Source: Arcuatula senhousia
Lineage: Eukaryota > Mollusca > Bivalvia > Mytilida > Mytilidae
Assembly (NCBI GenBank): GCA_963971305.1
Contig: CAXARO010001811.1
Coordinates: forward strand, 1-64,000
Direction of reading: 5' to 3'
Length of the DNA stretch: 64,000 nucleotides
The position numbers were made by a program, and so were the translations under genes. The notes below the pieces were generated by a model. The model was not told where the DNA came from. It was given only the letters and a program-made list of their open reading frames with translations, and ran no database searches. How positions within the stretch are numbered: position 1 is the stretch's first letter; every line of letters begins with the position of its first letter. Of this stretch, positions 45,801 to 56,870 are shown in pieces.

Positions 45801-48800
45801 CACGCAAGGGGTCTACCATTTCCTAAAAGGGTCCAAAAGTAAGACGTTACATGTCAGTATGATAAAGTTTGGTCCCCTTAGAAGCCAAGACTGGTCCATA
45901 TAAAAAATAAAGACCCCTGAGATTGTGTAGTTTGGTCTTTGCCTTATTGTAACCTAGAGTGAGGGGGTCCACACGCTAGGGGTCTACCATTTCCTAAAGG
46001 GGTCCAAAAATAAGAAGTTACATGTCAGTATAGTAAAGTTTGGTCCCCTAAGAAGCCAAAACTGGTCCATGTAAAAAAACGACAACTGAGATTGTGTAGT
46101 TTGGTCCTTGCCTTCTCGTACCCTAGAGTGAGGGGGTCTACACGCTATGGGTCTACAATTTCCTAAAGGGGTCCAAAAGTAAGACGTTACATGTCAGTAT
46201 AGTAAAGTTTGGTCCCCTAAGAAGCCAAGACTGGTCAATGAAAAAAATAAAGACCACTGAAATTGTGTAGTTTGGTCCTTGCCCGTCGTACCCTAGAGTG
46301 AGGGGGTCCACACGCTAGGGGTCTACTATTTCCTAAAGGGGTCCAAAAGTAAGACGTTACATGTCAGTATATTAAAGTTTGGTCCCCCTAGAAGCCAAGA
46401 CTGGTTCATGAAAAAAATTAAGACCACTGAAATTGTGTAGTTTTGTCCTTTCCCTGTCGTACCCATGAGTGAGGGGGTCCACAAGCTTGGGGTCTACCAT
46501 TTCCTAAAGAGGTTCACAGGTAAGACGTTACATGTCAGTAAGGTAAAGTTTGGTCCCCTTAGAAGCCAAGACTGGTCCATATAAAAATAAAGACCACTGA
46601 GATTGTGTAGTTTGATCCTTGCCCTGTCGTACCCTAGAGTGAGGGGTCCACACATTAGGGGTCTACCATTTCCTTAAGGGGTCCAAATGTAAGACGTAAC
46701 ATATCAGTATAGTAAAGTTTGGTCCCCTTAGAAGCCAAGACTGTTCCATGAAAAAAAAGACCACTAAGATTGTGTAGTTCGGTCCTTGCCCTGTCGTACC
46801 CTAGATTGAGGGGGTCCACACGTTAGGGGTCTACCATTTCCTAAAGGGGTCCAAATGTAAGACGTAACATGTCAGTATAGTAAAGTTTGGTCCCCTTAGA
46901 AGCCAAGACTGTTCCATGAAAAAAATAAAGACCACTGAGATTGTGTAGTTCGGTCCTTGCCCTGTCGTATCCTAGAGTGAGGGGGTCCACACGCTAGGGG
47001 TCTACCATTTCCTAAAGGGGTCCAAAAGTAAGACGTTGCATGTCAGTATAATAAAGTTTGGTCCCCTTAGAAGCCAAGACTGGTCCATATAAAAAATAAA
47101 GACCACTGAGATTGTGTAGTTTGGTCCTTGCCCTGTCGTACCCTAGAGTGAAGGGGTCTATCATTTCCAAAAGGGGTCCAAAAGTAAGACGTTACATGTC
47201 AGTATAGTAAAGTTTGGTCCCCTTAGAAGCCAAGACTGTTCCATGAAAAAAATAAAGACCACTGAGATTGTGTAGTTCGGTTCTTACCCTGTCGTATCCT
47301 AGAGTGAGGGGGTCCACACGCTACGGGTCTACCATTTCCTAAAGGGGTCCAAAAGTAAGACGTTACATGTCAGTATGATAAAGTTTGGTCCCCTTAGAAG
47401 CCAAGACTGTTCCATGAAAAAATAAGACCACTGAGATTGTGTAGTTTGGTCTTTGCCCTGTCGTATCCTAGGGTGAGGGGGTCCACACGCTAGAGGTCAA
47501 CCATTTCCTAAAGGGGTACAAAGGTAAGACGTTACTTGTCAGTATAGTAAAGTTTGGTCCCCATAGAAGCCAAGACTGGTCCATGTAAAAAATAAAGACC
47601 CCTGAGATTGTGTAGTTTGGTCCTTGCCCTGTCGTACCCTAGAGTGAAGGGGTCCACAGGCTAGGGGTCTACCATTTTCTAAAGGGGTCCAAAAGAAATA
47701 CGTTACATGTCAGTATAGTAAAGTTTGGTCCCCTTAGAAGCCAAGACTGGTCCATGTAAAAAATAAAGACCACTGAGATTGTGTAGTTTGGTCCTTGCCC
47801 TGTCGTACCATAGAGTGAGGGGGTCCACACATTAGGGTCCACCATTTCCTAAAGGGGTCCAAATGTAAGACGTAACATGTCAGTATAGTAAAGTTTGGTC
47901 CCCTTAGAAGCCAAGACTGTTCCATGAAAAAAATAAAGACCACTAAGATTGTGTAGTTCGGTCCTTACCCTGTCGTATCCTAGAGTGAGGGGGTCCACAC
48001 GCTACGGGTCTACCATTTCCTAAAGGGGTCCAAAAGTAAGACGTTACATGTCAGTATAGTAACGTTTGGTCCCCATAGAAGCCAACACTGGTCCATGTAA
48101 AAAATTAAGACCACTGAGATTGTGTAGTTTGGTCCTTTCCCTGTCGTTCCTTAGAGTGAGAGGTCCACACGCTAGGGGTCTACCATTTCCTAAAGGGGTC
48201 CAAATGTAAGACGTAACATGTCAGTATAGTAAAGTTTGGTCCCCATAGAAGCCAAGACTGTTCTATGAAAAAAATAAAGACCACTGAGATTGTGTAGTTT
48301 GGTCCTTGCCCTGTCGTACCCTTGAGTGAAGGGGTCAACACGCTAGGGGTCTACCATTTTCTAAAGGGGTCCAAAAGAAATACGTTACATGTCAGTATAG
48401 TAAAGTTTGGTCCCCTTAGAGGCCAAGACTGGTCCATGTAAAAAATAAGGACCACTCAGATTGTGTAGTTTGGTCCTTGTCCTATCGTACCCTAGAGTGA
48501 AGGGGTCCACACGCTAGGGGTCTACCATTTCCTAAAGGGGTCCAAAAGTAAGACGTTACATGTCAGTATAGTAAAGTTTGGTCCCCCTAGAAGCCAAGAC
48601 TGGTCCTTGTTAAAATAAAGACCACTGAGATTGTGTAGTTCGGTCCTTGCCCTGTCGTACCCTGGGGTGAGGGGGTCCACACGTTAGGGGTCTACCATTT
48701 CCTAAAGGGGTCCAAATGTAAGACGTAACATGTCAGTATAGTAAAGTTTGGTCCCCTTAGATGCCAAGACTGTTCCATGAAAAAAATAAAGACCACTGAG

Positions 48801-51800
48801 ATTGTGTAGTTCGGTCCTTGCTCTGTCGTATCCTAGAGTGAGGGGGTCCTCACGCTAGGGGTCTACCATTTTCTAAAGGGGTCCAAAAGAAATACGTTAC
48901 ATGTCAGTATAGTAAAGTTTGGTCCCCTAAGAAGCCAAGACTGGTCCATGTAAAAAATAAAGACCACTGAGATTGTGTAGTTTGGTCCTTGTCCTGTCGT
49001 ACCCTAGAGTGAAGGGGTCCACACGCTAGGGGTCTACCATTTCCTAAAGGGGTCCAAAATTAATACGTTACATGTCAGTATAGTAACGTTTGGTCCCCAT
49101 AGAAGCCAACACTGGTCCATGTAAAAAATTAAGACCACTGAGATTGTGTAGTTCGGTCCTTGCCCTGTCGTATCCTAGAGTGAGGGGGTCCACACGCTAG
49201 GGGTCTACCATTTCCGAAAGGGGTCCAAAAGTAAGACGTTACATGTCAGTATGATAAAGTTTGGTCCCCTTAGAAGCCAAAACTGGTCCATATAAAAAAT
49301 AAAGACCACTGAGATTGTGTAGTTTGGTCCTTGCCCAGTCGTTCCCTAGAGTGAGGGGGTCCACACGCTAGGGGTCTACCATTTCCTAAAGGGGTCCAAA
49401 GGTAAGACGTTACATGTCAGTTTAGTAAAGTTTGGTCCCCTTAGAAGCCAAGACTGGTCCATGTAACAAATAAAGACCACTGAGATTGTGTAGTTTGGTC
49501 ATTGCCCTGTCGTACCCTAGAGTGAGGGGGTCCACACGCTAGGGGTCCACCATTTCCTAAAGGGGTACAAAGGTAAGACGTTACTTGTCAGTATAGTAAA
49601 GTTTGGTCCCCATAGAAGCCAAGACTGGTCCATGTAAAAAATAAAGACCCCTGAGATTGTGTAGTTTGGTCCTTGCCCTGTCGTACCCTAGAGTGAAGGG
49701 GTCCACACGCTAGGGGTCTACCATTTTCTAAAAGGGTCCAAAAGAAATACGTTACATGTCAGTATAGTAAAGTTTGGTCCCCTTAGAAGCCAAGACTGGT
49801 TCATGTAAAAAATAAAGACCACTGAGATTTTGTAGTTTGGTCCTTGTCCTGTCGTACCGTAGAGTGAAGGGGTCCACACGCTAGGGGTCTACAATTTCCT
49901 AAAGGGGTCGAAAATTAATACGTTACATGTCAGTATAGTAACGGTTAGTCCTAATAGAAGCCAACACTGGTCCATGTAAAAAATTAAGACCACTAAGATT
50001 GTGTAGTTTGGTCCTTGCCCTGTCGTATCCTAGAGTGAGGGGGTCCACACGCTAGGGGTCTACCATTTCCTAAAGGGGTCCAAATATAACACGTTACATG
50101 TCAGTATGATAAAGTTTGGTCCCCTTAGAAGCCAAGACTGTTCCATGAAAAAAATAAAGACCACTGAGATTGTGTAGTTCGGTCCTTGCCCTGTCGTATC
50201 CTAGAGTGAGGGGGTCCACACGCTAGGGGTCTACCATTTCCTAAAGGGGTCCAAATATAACACGTTACATGTCAGTATGATAAAGTTTGGTCCCCTTAGA
50301 AGCCAAGACTGGTCCATATAAAAAATAAAGACCACTGAGATTGTGTTGTTTTGTCCTTGCCCTGTCGTACCCTAGAGTAAGAGTGTCCACACGCTAGGGG
50401 TCTACCATTTCCTAAAGGGGTCCAAAAGTAAGACGTTGTATGTCAGTATAGTAAAGTTTGGTCCCCCTAGAAGCCAAGACTGGTCCATGTAAAAAATAAA
50501 GACCCCTGAGATTGTGTAGTTTGGTCCTTGCCCTGTCGTACTCTAGAGTGAAGGGGTCCACACGCTAGGGGTCTACCATTTCCTAAAGGGGTCCAAAATT
50601 AATACGTTACATGTCAGTATAGTAACGTTTGGTCCCAATACAAGCCAACACTGGTCCATGTAAAAAATTAAGACCACTGAGATTGTGTAGTTTGGTCCTT
50701 GCCCTGTCGTTCCCTAGAGTGAGGGGGTCCACACACTAGGGGTCCACCATTTCCTAAAGGGGTCCAAATGTAAGACGTAACATGTCAGTATAGTAAAGTT
50801 TGGTCCCCTTAGAAGCCAAGACTGTTCCATGAAAAAAATAAAGACCACTGAGATTGTGTAGTTCGGTCCTTACCCTGTCGTATCCTAGAGTGAGGTGGTC
50901 CACACGCTACGGGTGTACCATTTCCTAAAGGGGTCCAAAAGTAAGACGTTACATGTCAGTATGATAAAGTTTGGTCCCCCTTAGAAGCCAAGACTGTTCC
51001 ATGAAAAAAATAAAGACCACTGAGATTGTGTAGTTTGGTCCTTGTCCTGTCGTACCCTAGAGTGAAGGGGTCCACACGCTAGGGGTCTACCATTTCCTAA
51101 AGGGGTCGAAAATTAATACGTTACATATCAGTATAGTAACGTTTGGTCCCCATAGAAGCCAACACTGGTCCATGTAAAAAATTAAGACCATTGAGATTGT
51201 GTAGTTTGGTCCTTGCCCTGTCGTTCTTTAGAGTGAGGGGGTCCACACGCTAGGGGTCTACCATTTCCTAAAAGGGTCCAAAATTAATACGTTACATGTC
51301 AGTATAGTAACGTTTGGTCCCCATAGAAGCCAACACTGGTCCATGTAAAAAAATAAGACCACTGAGATTGTGTAGTTCGGTCCTTGCCCTGTCGTATCCT
51401 AGATTGAGGGGGTCCACACGCTAGGGGTCTACCATTTCCGAAAGGGGTCCAAAAGTAAGACGTTACATGTCAGTATGATAAAGTTTGGTCCCCTTAGAAG
51501 CCAAAACTGGTCCATATAAAAAAATAAAGACCACTGAGATTGTGTAGTTTGGTCCTTGCCCAGTCGTTCCCTAGAGTGAGGGGGTCCACACGCTAGGGGT
51601 CTACCATTTCCTAAAGGGGTCCAAAGGTAAGACGTTACATGTCAGTTTAGTAAAGTTTGGTCCCCTTAGAAGCCAAGACTGGACCATGTAACAAATAAAG
51701 ACCACTGAGATTGTGTAGTTTGGTCCTTGCTCTGTCGTAACCTAGAGTGAGGGGGTCCACACGCTAGGGGTCCACCATTTCCTAAAGGGGTACAAAGGTA

Positions 51801-53536
51801 AGACGTTACTTGTCAGTATAGTAAAGTTTGGTCCCCATAGAAGCCAAGACTGGTCCATGTAAAAAATAAAGACCCCTGAGATTGTGTAGTTTGGTCCTTG
51901 CCCTGTCGTACCCTAGAGTAAAGGGGTCCACACGCTAGGGGTCTACCATTTTCTAAAGGGGTCCAAAAGAAATACGTTACATGTCAGTATAGTAAAGTTT
52001 GGTCCCCTTAGAAGCCAAGACTGGTTCATGTAAAAAATAAAGTCCACTGAGATTGTGTAGTTTGGTCCTTGTCCTGTCGTACCCTAGAGTGAAGGGGTCC
52101 ACACGCTAGGGGTCTACCATTTCCTAAAGGGGTCGAAAATTAATACGTGACATGTCAGTATAGTAACATTTAGTCCCAACAGAAGCCAACACTGGTCCAT
52201 GTAAAAAATTAAGACCACTGATATTGTGTAGTTTGGTCCTTGCCCTGTCGTTCCTTAGAATGAGGGGGTCCACACGCTAGGGGTCTTCCATTTCCTAAAG
52301 GGGTCCAAATGTAAGACGTAACATGTCAGTATAGTAAAGTTTGGTCCCCATAGAAGCCAAGACTGTTCCATGAAAAAAATAAAGACCACTGAGATTGTGT
52401 AGTTCGGTCCTTGCCCTGTCGTATCCTAGAGTGAGGGGGTCCACACGCTAGGGGTCTACCATTTCCTAAAGGGGTCCAAAAGTAAGACGTTACATGTCAG
52501 TATGATAAAGTTTGGTCCCCTTAGAAGCCAAGACTGGTCCATATAAAAAATAAAGACCACTGAGATTGTGTTGTTTTGTCCTTGCCCTGTCGTACCCTAG
52601 AGTGAGAGTGTCCACACGCTAGGGGTCTACCATTTCCTAAAGGGGTCCAAAAGTAAGACGTTTCATGTCAGTATAGTAAAGTTTGGTCCCCCTAGAAGCC
52701 AAGACTGGTCCATGTAAAAAATAAAGACCCCTGAGATTGTGTAGTTTGGTCCTTGCCCTGTCGTACCCTAGAGTGAAGGGGTCCACACGCTAGGGGTCTA
52801 CCATTTCCTAAAGGGGTCCAAAATTAATACGTTACATGTCAGTATAGTAACATTTGGTCCCAATAGAAGCCAACACTGGTCCATGTAAAAAATTAAGACC
52901 ACTGAGATTGTGTAGTTTGGTCCTTGCCCTGTCGTTCCCTAGAGTGAGGGGGTCCACACACTAGGGGTCCACCATTTCCTAAAGGGGTCCAAATGTAAGA
53001 CGTAACATGTCAGTATAGTAAAGTTTGGTCCCATTAGAAGCCAAGACTGTTCCATGAAAAAAATAAAGACCACTGAGATTGTGTAGTTCGGTCCTTACCC
53101 TGTCGTATCCTAGAGTGAGGGGGTCCACACGCCTCGGGTCTACCATTTCCTAAAGGGGTCCAAAAGTAGGACGTTACATGTCAGTATGATAAAGTTTGGT
53201 CCCCTTAGAAGCCAACACTGTTCCATGAAAAAAATAAAGACCACTGAGAATGTGTAGTTTGGTCCTTGCCCTGTCGTTCCTTAGAGTGAGGGGGTCCACA
53301 CGCTAGGGGTCTACCATTTTCTAAAGGGGTCCAAATGTAAGACGTAACATGTCAGTATAGTAAAGTTTGGTCCCCATAGAAGCCAAGACTGTTCCATGAA
53401 AAAAATAAAGACCACTGAGATTGTGTAGTTTGGTCCTTGCCCTGTCTTACCCTAGAGTGAAGGGGTCCACACGCTAGGGGTCTACGATTTCCTAAAGGGG
53501 TCCAAAAGGAAGACGTTACATGTCAGTATAGTAAAT

Positions 53537-53825
53537 AGAAAATAAAGAGATGTGGAATAAGTGTACGCGACACAGCCCACAATTAAACGGCAATTTAGAA
53601 AAACCACAATGGACAACCGCAGCCTTCAACGAGGCCATTTGGCACTGCTCGCGGTTATGCAATTGGCCCATGGTCTAAATAAGATGCATATAATTCAAAT
53701 CCAGCCCTGAAATAGTCACAGATAGACCCCCTTCCTAAACAAGGAACAGAAAACATCAAAAAGACAAGTACAAACGAAAGCTTTGTCAAGGATTCCTGGC
53801 TTAGGACAGGTACATGTACACTCCC
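53537..53825. repeat. dispersed mussel repeat, copy at satellite end
   Basis: Begins AGAAAATAAAGAGATGTGGA, AATAAGTGTACGCGAC and ends ATTCCTGGCTTAGGACAGGT. The copy at 56505-56870 follows the same order with substitutions; a partial copy lies at 13690. Its 5' edge coincides with the end of the satellite. Confidence 0.7.
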
Positions 53826-53845
53826 TGAATCATTCAACGTTCCCT

Positions 53846-54040
53846 GGTACACAGTACACGGTACACGATGAGCGGTACACGGTACACGGTACACGGAGCG
53901 AAATGATTGGTACACGGTACACGGTACATGGAGCGCACACGGTACACGGTACAAGGTACACGGAAGGTACACGGTACACGGAGCGGTACACGGTACACGG
54001 AGCGGTACACGGTACACGGTACACGGAACGGTACACGAGG
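53846..54040 (+). repeat. heptamer minisatellite (GGTACAC)n
   Basis: GGTACAC repeats, often in runs of two or three, separated by short words GAGCG, AGCG or AACG. The long frames on both strands here are repeat artefacts. Confidence 0.9.
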
Positions 54041-55026
54041 CGGAATCTGAATATCAAATTAATGAATATTGTAATATTGATAATTATATAAACTACGATT
54101 TCTTATAAAGTATTTTTTTCATTCCTGATTCGTGTTTCTTTGATACTTAATCTATCAAACTTTATTTTCTAATACAATGTTTAATAATCTTCATTATTTT
54201 CTTTATAATAGAAAAGAAAATTTTACGGCTTTGTAGAATTTTGTCTGAAAGGATGTTTGCTAAACAGCTATACTTCAAGCAATTCTCGTTATTGAGGGAT
54301 CAGAAGCGATAAAATACATGCATGTTAAAAATATTTTAATATTTTATAAATAATATAAGTATTTTCAATGTTATGTTTCCTGAGCATAATTTTTTAAACC
54401 TTAACGTGGAAAACTTATCATGCATGTAACAGTCTCATTTATCTTTTATTTTGTATGAACTTGATTATATTTGGCTATGCGAAATACATGTATACGTCAG
54501 CGAAATCGATAATTTTACGCCCGTACACAGGGGATGCAAAGGAGGAGGGGGGACGTTTTCGCTCTCTTGTTTGAGAAAAATCTTACGATTCCAGGGTTTT
54601 TTTTTGTCAAATTTTGTTACCGTGTCACAACGGCATGAAATTATTTTAAAATATATTTTTAAACAATATCAGAGCATACGCAAATAAATAAATCAGTCCT
54701 TTATAGACGCATCAGGACAAGTTTTGCACAATTGTGATAATAATATTTAAATTACATGTTTGACATGTGCCCATGAAACAAGAATACATTTTTAACGTCC
54801 AAAGGATCGACATAATACCCCGTCTTGCAACATTTTTTCCTGCAACCAATTACCCCGTAGTATTATTTCATGATGATTGTGTATGCTCATATCGTGATGT
54901 TTCTATATAAAAAGTTTCATGATAAAAACGATCTTGAAAAATAGTCAACGCTTCTCTCACACAGCGGTAATGGATCGTAAATAAATACAACGTATTTAAA
55001 ACGATACTATACATAAAAAACTAATC
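54041..55026. other. non-coding AT-rich stretch
   Basis: No gene or element recognised. Confidence 0.4.
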
Positions 55027-55078
55027 AATAGGGTCTAGAAAATGTACACAACATTACCAATTGATGTTAAATTTCTCG

Positions 55079-55214
55079 ATTTCTCGTTTTTAATGTTTTA
55101 ATCCAGAAACTTTCCCGAGCTTGCCTTTCATAGGTTGACCACAATCCGTCTTGGTCAACCTATGAAAGGCAAGCTCGGGAAAGTTTCTGGATTAAAACAT
55201 TAGAAACGAGAAAT
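55079..55214. repeat. 63-bp hairpin with 10-base loop
   Basis: Arm 55079-55141 pairs with 55152-55214 with a single mismatch; the loop is CAATCCGTCT. The arm contains CCCGAGCTTGCCTTTCATAG. Such a long near-perfect palindrome is rare and is either a recent snap-back or an inverted duplication. Confidence 0.88.
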
Positions 55215-55496
55215 CCCTACGGAATAAACGAGAAAATCTAGATAGTGGATTGATTTGTATCATTAAATATTCCAGTTTCCATCTCACTTTGAACATCTTC
55301 ATTTTGTATTCATTTTATCATCATTTCTTTTGTTAAACACCTACTCACTCACTATTTATTTGCATTGTACATATGTTCTTATTTTTATGATCATTTACCT
55401 GTCCAGTAAATTTCAGCATGCTCCGATTTTGACTAGTTTGTTTAGAATGACCTGTTTTAAGTAGGGTTATTACGTTATTGTGTTTGAAAATTGTTT

Positions 55497-55540
55497 ATTA
55501 TACTGATGAAGGACATACGAATGTCCGAAATATCTATAAT
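55497..55540 (+). ncRNA. hammerhead-like motif of Penelope type
   Basis: Order: stem I ATTATA, CTGATGA (55503-55509), an extra A, stem II GGACAT with loop ACGA and ATGTCC, GAA (55527-55529), ATAT, C17 (55534), stem I TATAAT (55535-55540). Both stems pair perfectly over 6 bp. The layout, including the extra A and loopless 4-base stem III, is the same as at 34892 with different stems. Cleavage, if it occurs, would be after 55534; the short stem III suggests a dimeric form may be needed. Confidence 0.62.
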
Positions 55541-55595
55541 CTTTAAATTATTTAACATCAATTGGTAATGTTGTGTACATTTTCTAGACCCTATT

Positions 55596-56504
55596 GAAAA
55601 GTTTCATGATGATATATTACTTCTTTCATAAAAAGTAATAAATCTATAGTTAAACCCACATGTAAGTATAACATCCCTTTTTCTGTGATCGACCAAACAT
55701 AAAGTTGATGAGAGAGTAACAATTTCATATAGATTTTTGATTGTTCATATCCTTATGTATATTTATGCGTATAAAGTTTCATGATTGGTCTAATATGGTC
55801 AGTAATCAGACTTTCCGGAATATAGACCTGACAACCCCGCGGACGAGGGCCACCCTATATTCAGCTATTTAGGGACACTCTGTGGGATGAGCACTGACCT
55901 GATGTCAGAATCCTAAGACACTTGGTCTCTTCTACCGACAAGCTCAGCACTGCCGCTTGCCTATTCGCCACCCGGGCCCCACGGGATCCCCTGTCTTAGG
56001 AGAACGTTTTGTATACGTTTTGTTTGTTCAACCCATTTGTGTTATAATACTTTTTAAACTATCTTCTGAAATTGTCAACCTTCATGACCTTCGTTAATAT
56101 TGAATATCTACAGAAAAGTTAAATTGCAATCGTCGACATTTAATTGTATTGTTCGTTGGTATGGTTCCTTGGGTTTGAAAATTGTTATATTTGTGTGGAA
56201 TGTCGACAAAAATGGTTATAAATCTGCTATATATTGTGTGAATATACATTTTACGACACTTTATACATGTACCGGTATCTTGAATTATATCACTCGTGTG
56301 TATTTCCCGTTATTTCTAAAGCTAATTTTGGACTTAAAAAAAATAATAACCATTTAATACATCTAAATGTTGGTATACTGTTTATCAAAGGAGCATTTAA
56401 CTGTCCAGAAAAAAAGTGTTTTGCTTGTATGCCTTTGTTTGAAAAATTCAAGATAACATTTTATGAACTCTAATATTGACCAATTTACAGATTGTAAAAA
56501 GTTA
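55596..56504. other. non-coding stretch with one G+C-rich island
   Basis: Apart from the island listed at 55830-55995, nothing is recognised. Overlapping frames at 56100-56473 lack family signatures. Confidence 0.4.
55830..55995 (-). repeat. G+C-rich island, possible tRNA-derived SINE head
   Basis: Much richer in G+C than its surroundings. On the minus strand GGTGGCGAATAGGCAAGCGG resembles a pol III A box, and AGGATTCTGACATC follows at a distance suited to a weak B box. No tail or target duplication was identified. Confidence 0.3.
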
Positions 56505-56870
56505 AATAGAAAATAATGAGATGTGAAATAAGTGTACGCGGCATAACCTACAATATTACCGATATTTAAGAAAACATCCCCAACAGCCTTAAAAATGACC
56601 ATTGGTCGCTGCTCGCTGATTTGCAATCAGTTGCCCTGGATTAAAAATAAACTACATACATATATGATTCAAGCCCAATCCTAAAGTATAAACGATAGGA
56701 CCTCTTCTTGACAAAAAAAAAAAAAAAAACAATAAACACAAATTCGACGAAAAAAACATCAGTTTTGTATAGATTCCTGGCTTAGTACAGTCACATTTTA
56801 AATGTGGCGGGGTTAAACTAGTTTTCCGTTTAGCGCCAACCTTCCCCCTATTGATAATGAATAACAGAGC
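56505..56870. repeat. dispersed mussel repeat, second copy
   Basis: Begins AGAAAATAATGAGATGTGAA, AATAAGTGTACGCGGC, continues through an A-run to ATTCCTGGCTTAGTACAG and TGTGGCGGGGTTAAACTAGT. Parallel to 53537-53825 and inverse to 25330-25405. Confidence 0.7.

Larger units (their letters stand above)
32725..53535 (+). repeat. ~170-bp satellite array, roughly 120 copies
   Basis: Landmarks such as GAGATTGTGTAGTT, GTCCACACGCTAGGGGTCTA, CATTTCCTAAAGGGGTCC, GACGTTACATGTCAGTAT and AGAAGCCAAGACTGGTCC recur about every 169-172 bases over 20.8 kb. Spacings measured at the start are 169 and 171. Copies differ by many substitutions and variable A-runs. Multi-unit blocks are themselves duplicated: 1,806 bp (34.8/36.6 kb), ~848 bp (40.8/41.6 and 44.7/45.5 kb) and ~4.77 kb (37.9/42.7 kb). 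Within a unit the word GGTCC recurs about six times, hinting at origin from shorter pieces. Satellites of similar length have been described in Mytilus; identity with them was not checked. Minus-strand frames appear where the period is near 171 (57 codons) and are not genes. Confidence 0.95.
55027..55595 (+). mobile_element. 569-bp inverted-repeat element with hairpin and hammerhead-like motif
   Basis: Ends are perfect 46-bp inverted copies (55027-55072 and 55550-55595), starting AATAGGGTCTAGAAAATG. Next to the left end is a 63-bp hairpin; next to the right end is a hammerhead-like motif. Penelope-like elements can have inverted terminal repeats and hammerhead motifs near them, so this may be a short derivative of one. 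No protein and no clear target duplication. Confidence 0.6.

Noticed and set aside
53655..54091. Frames of 75-120 codons over the heptamer minisatellite
   Set aside because: Low-complexity translation on both strands of a simple repeat.
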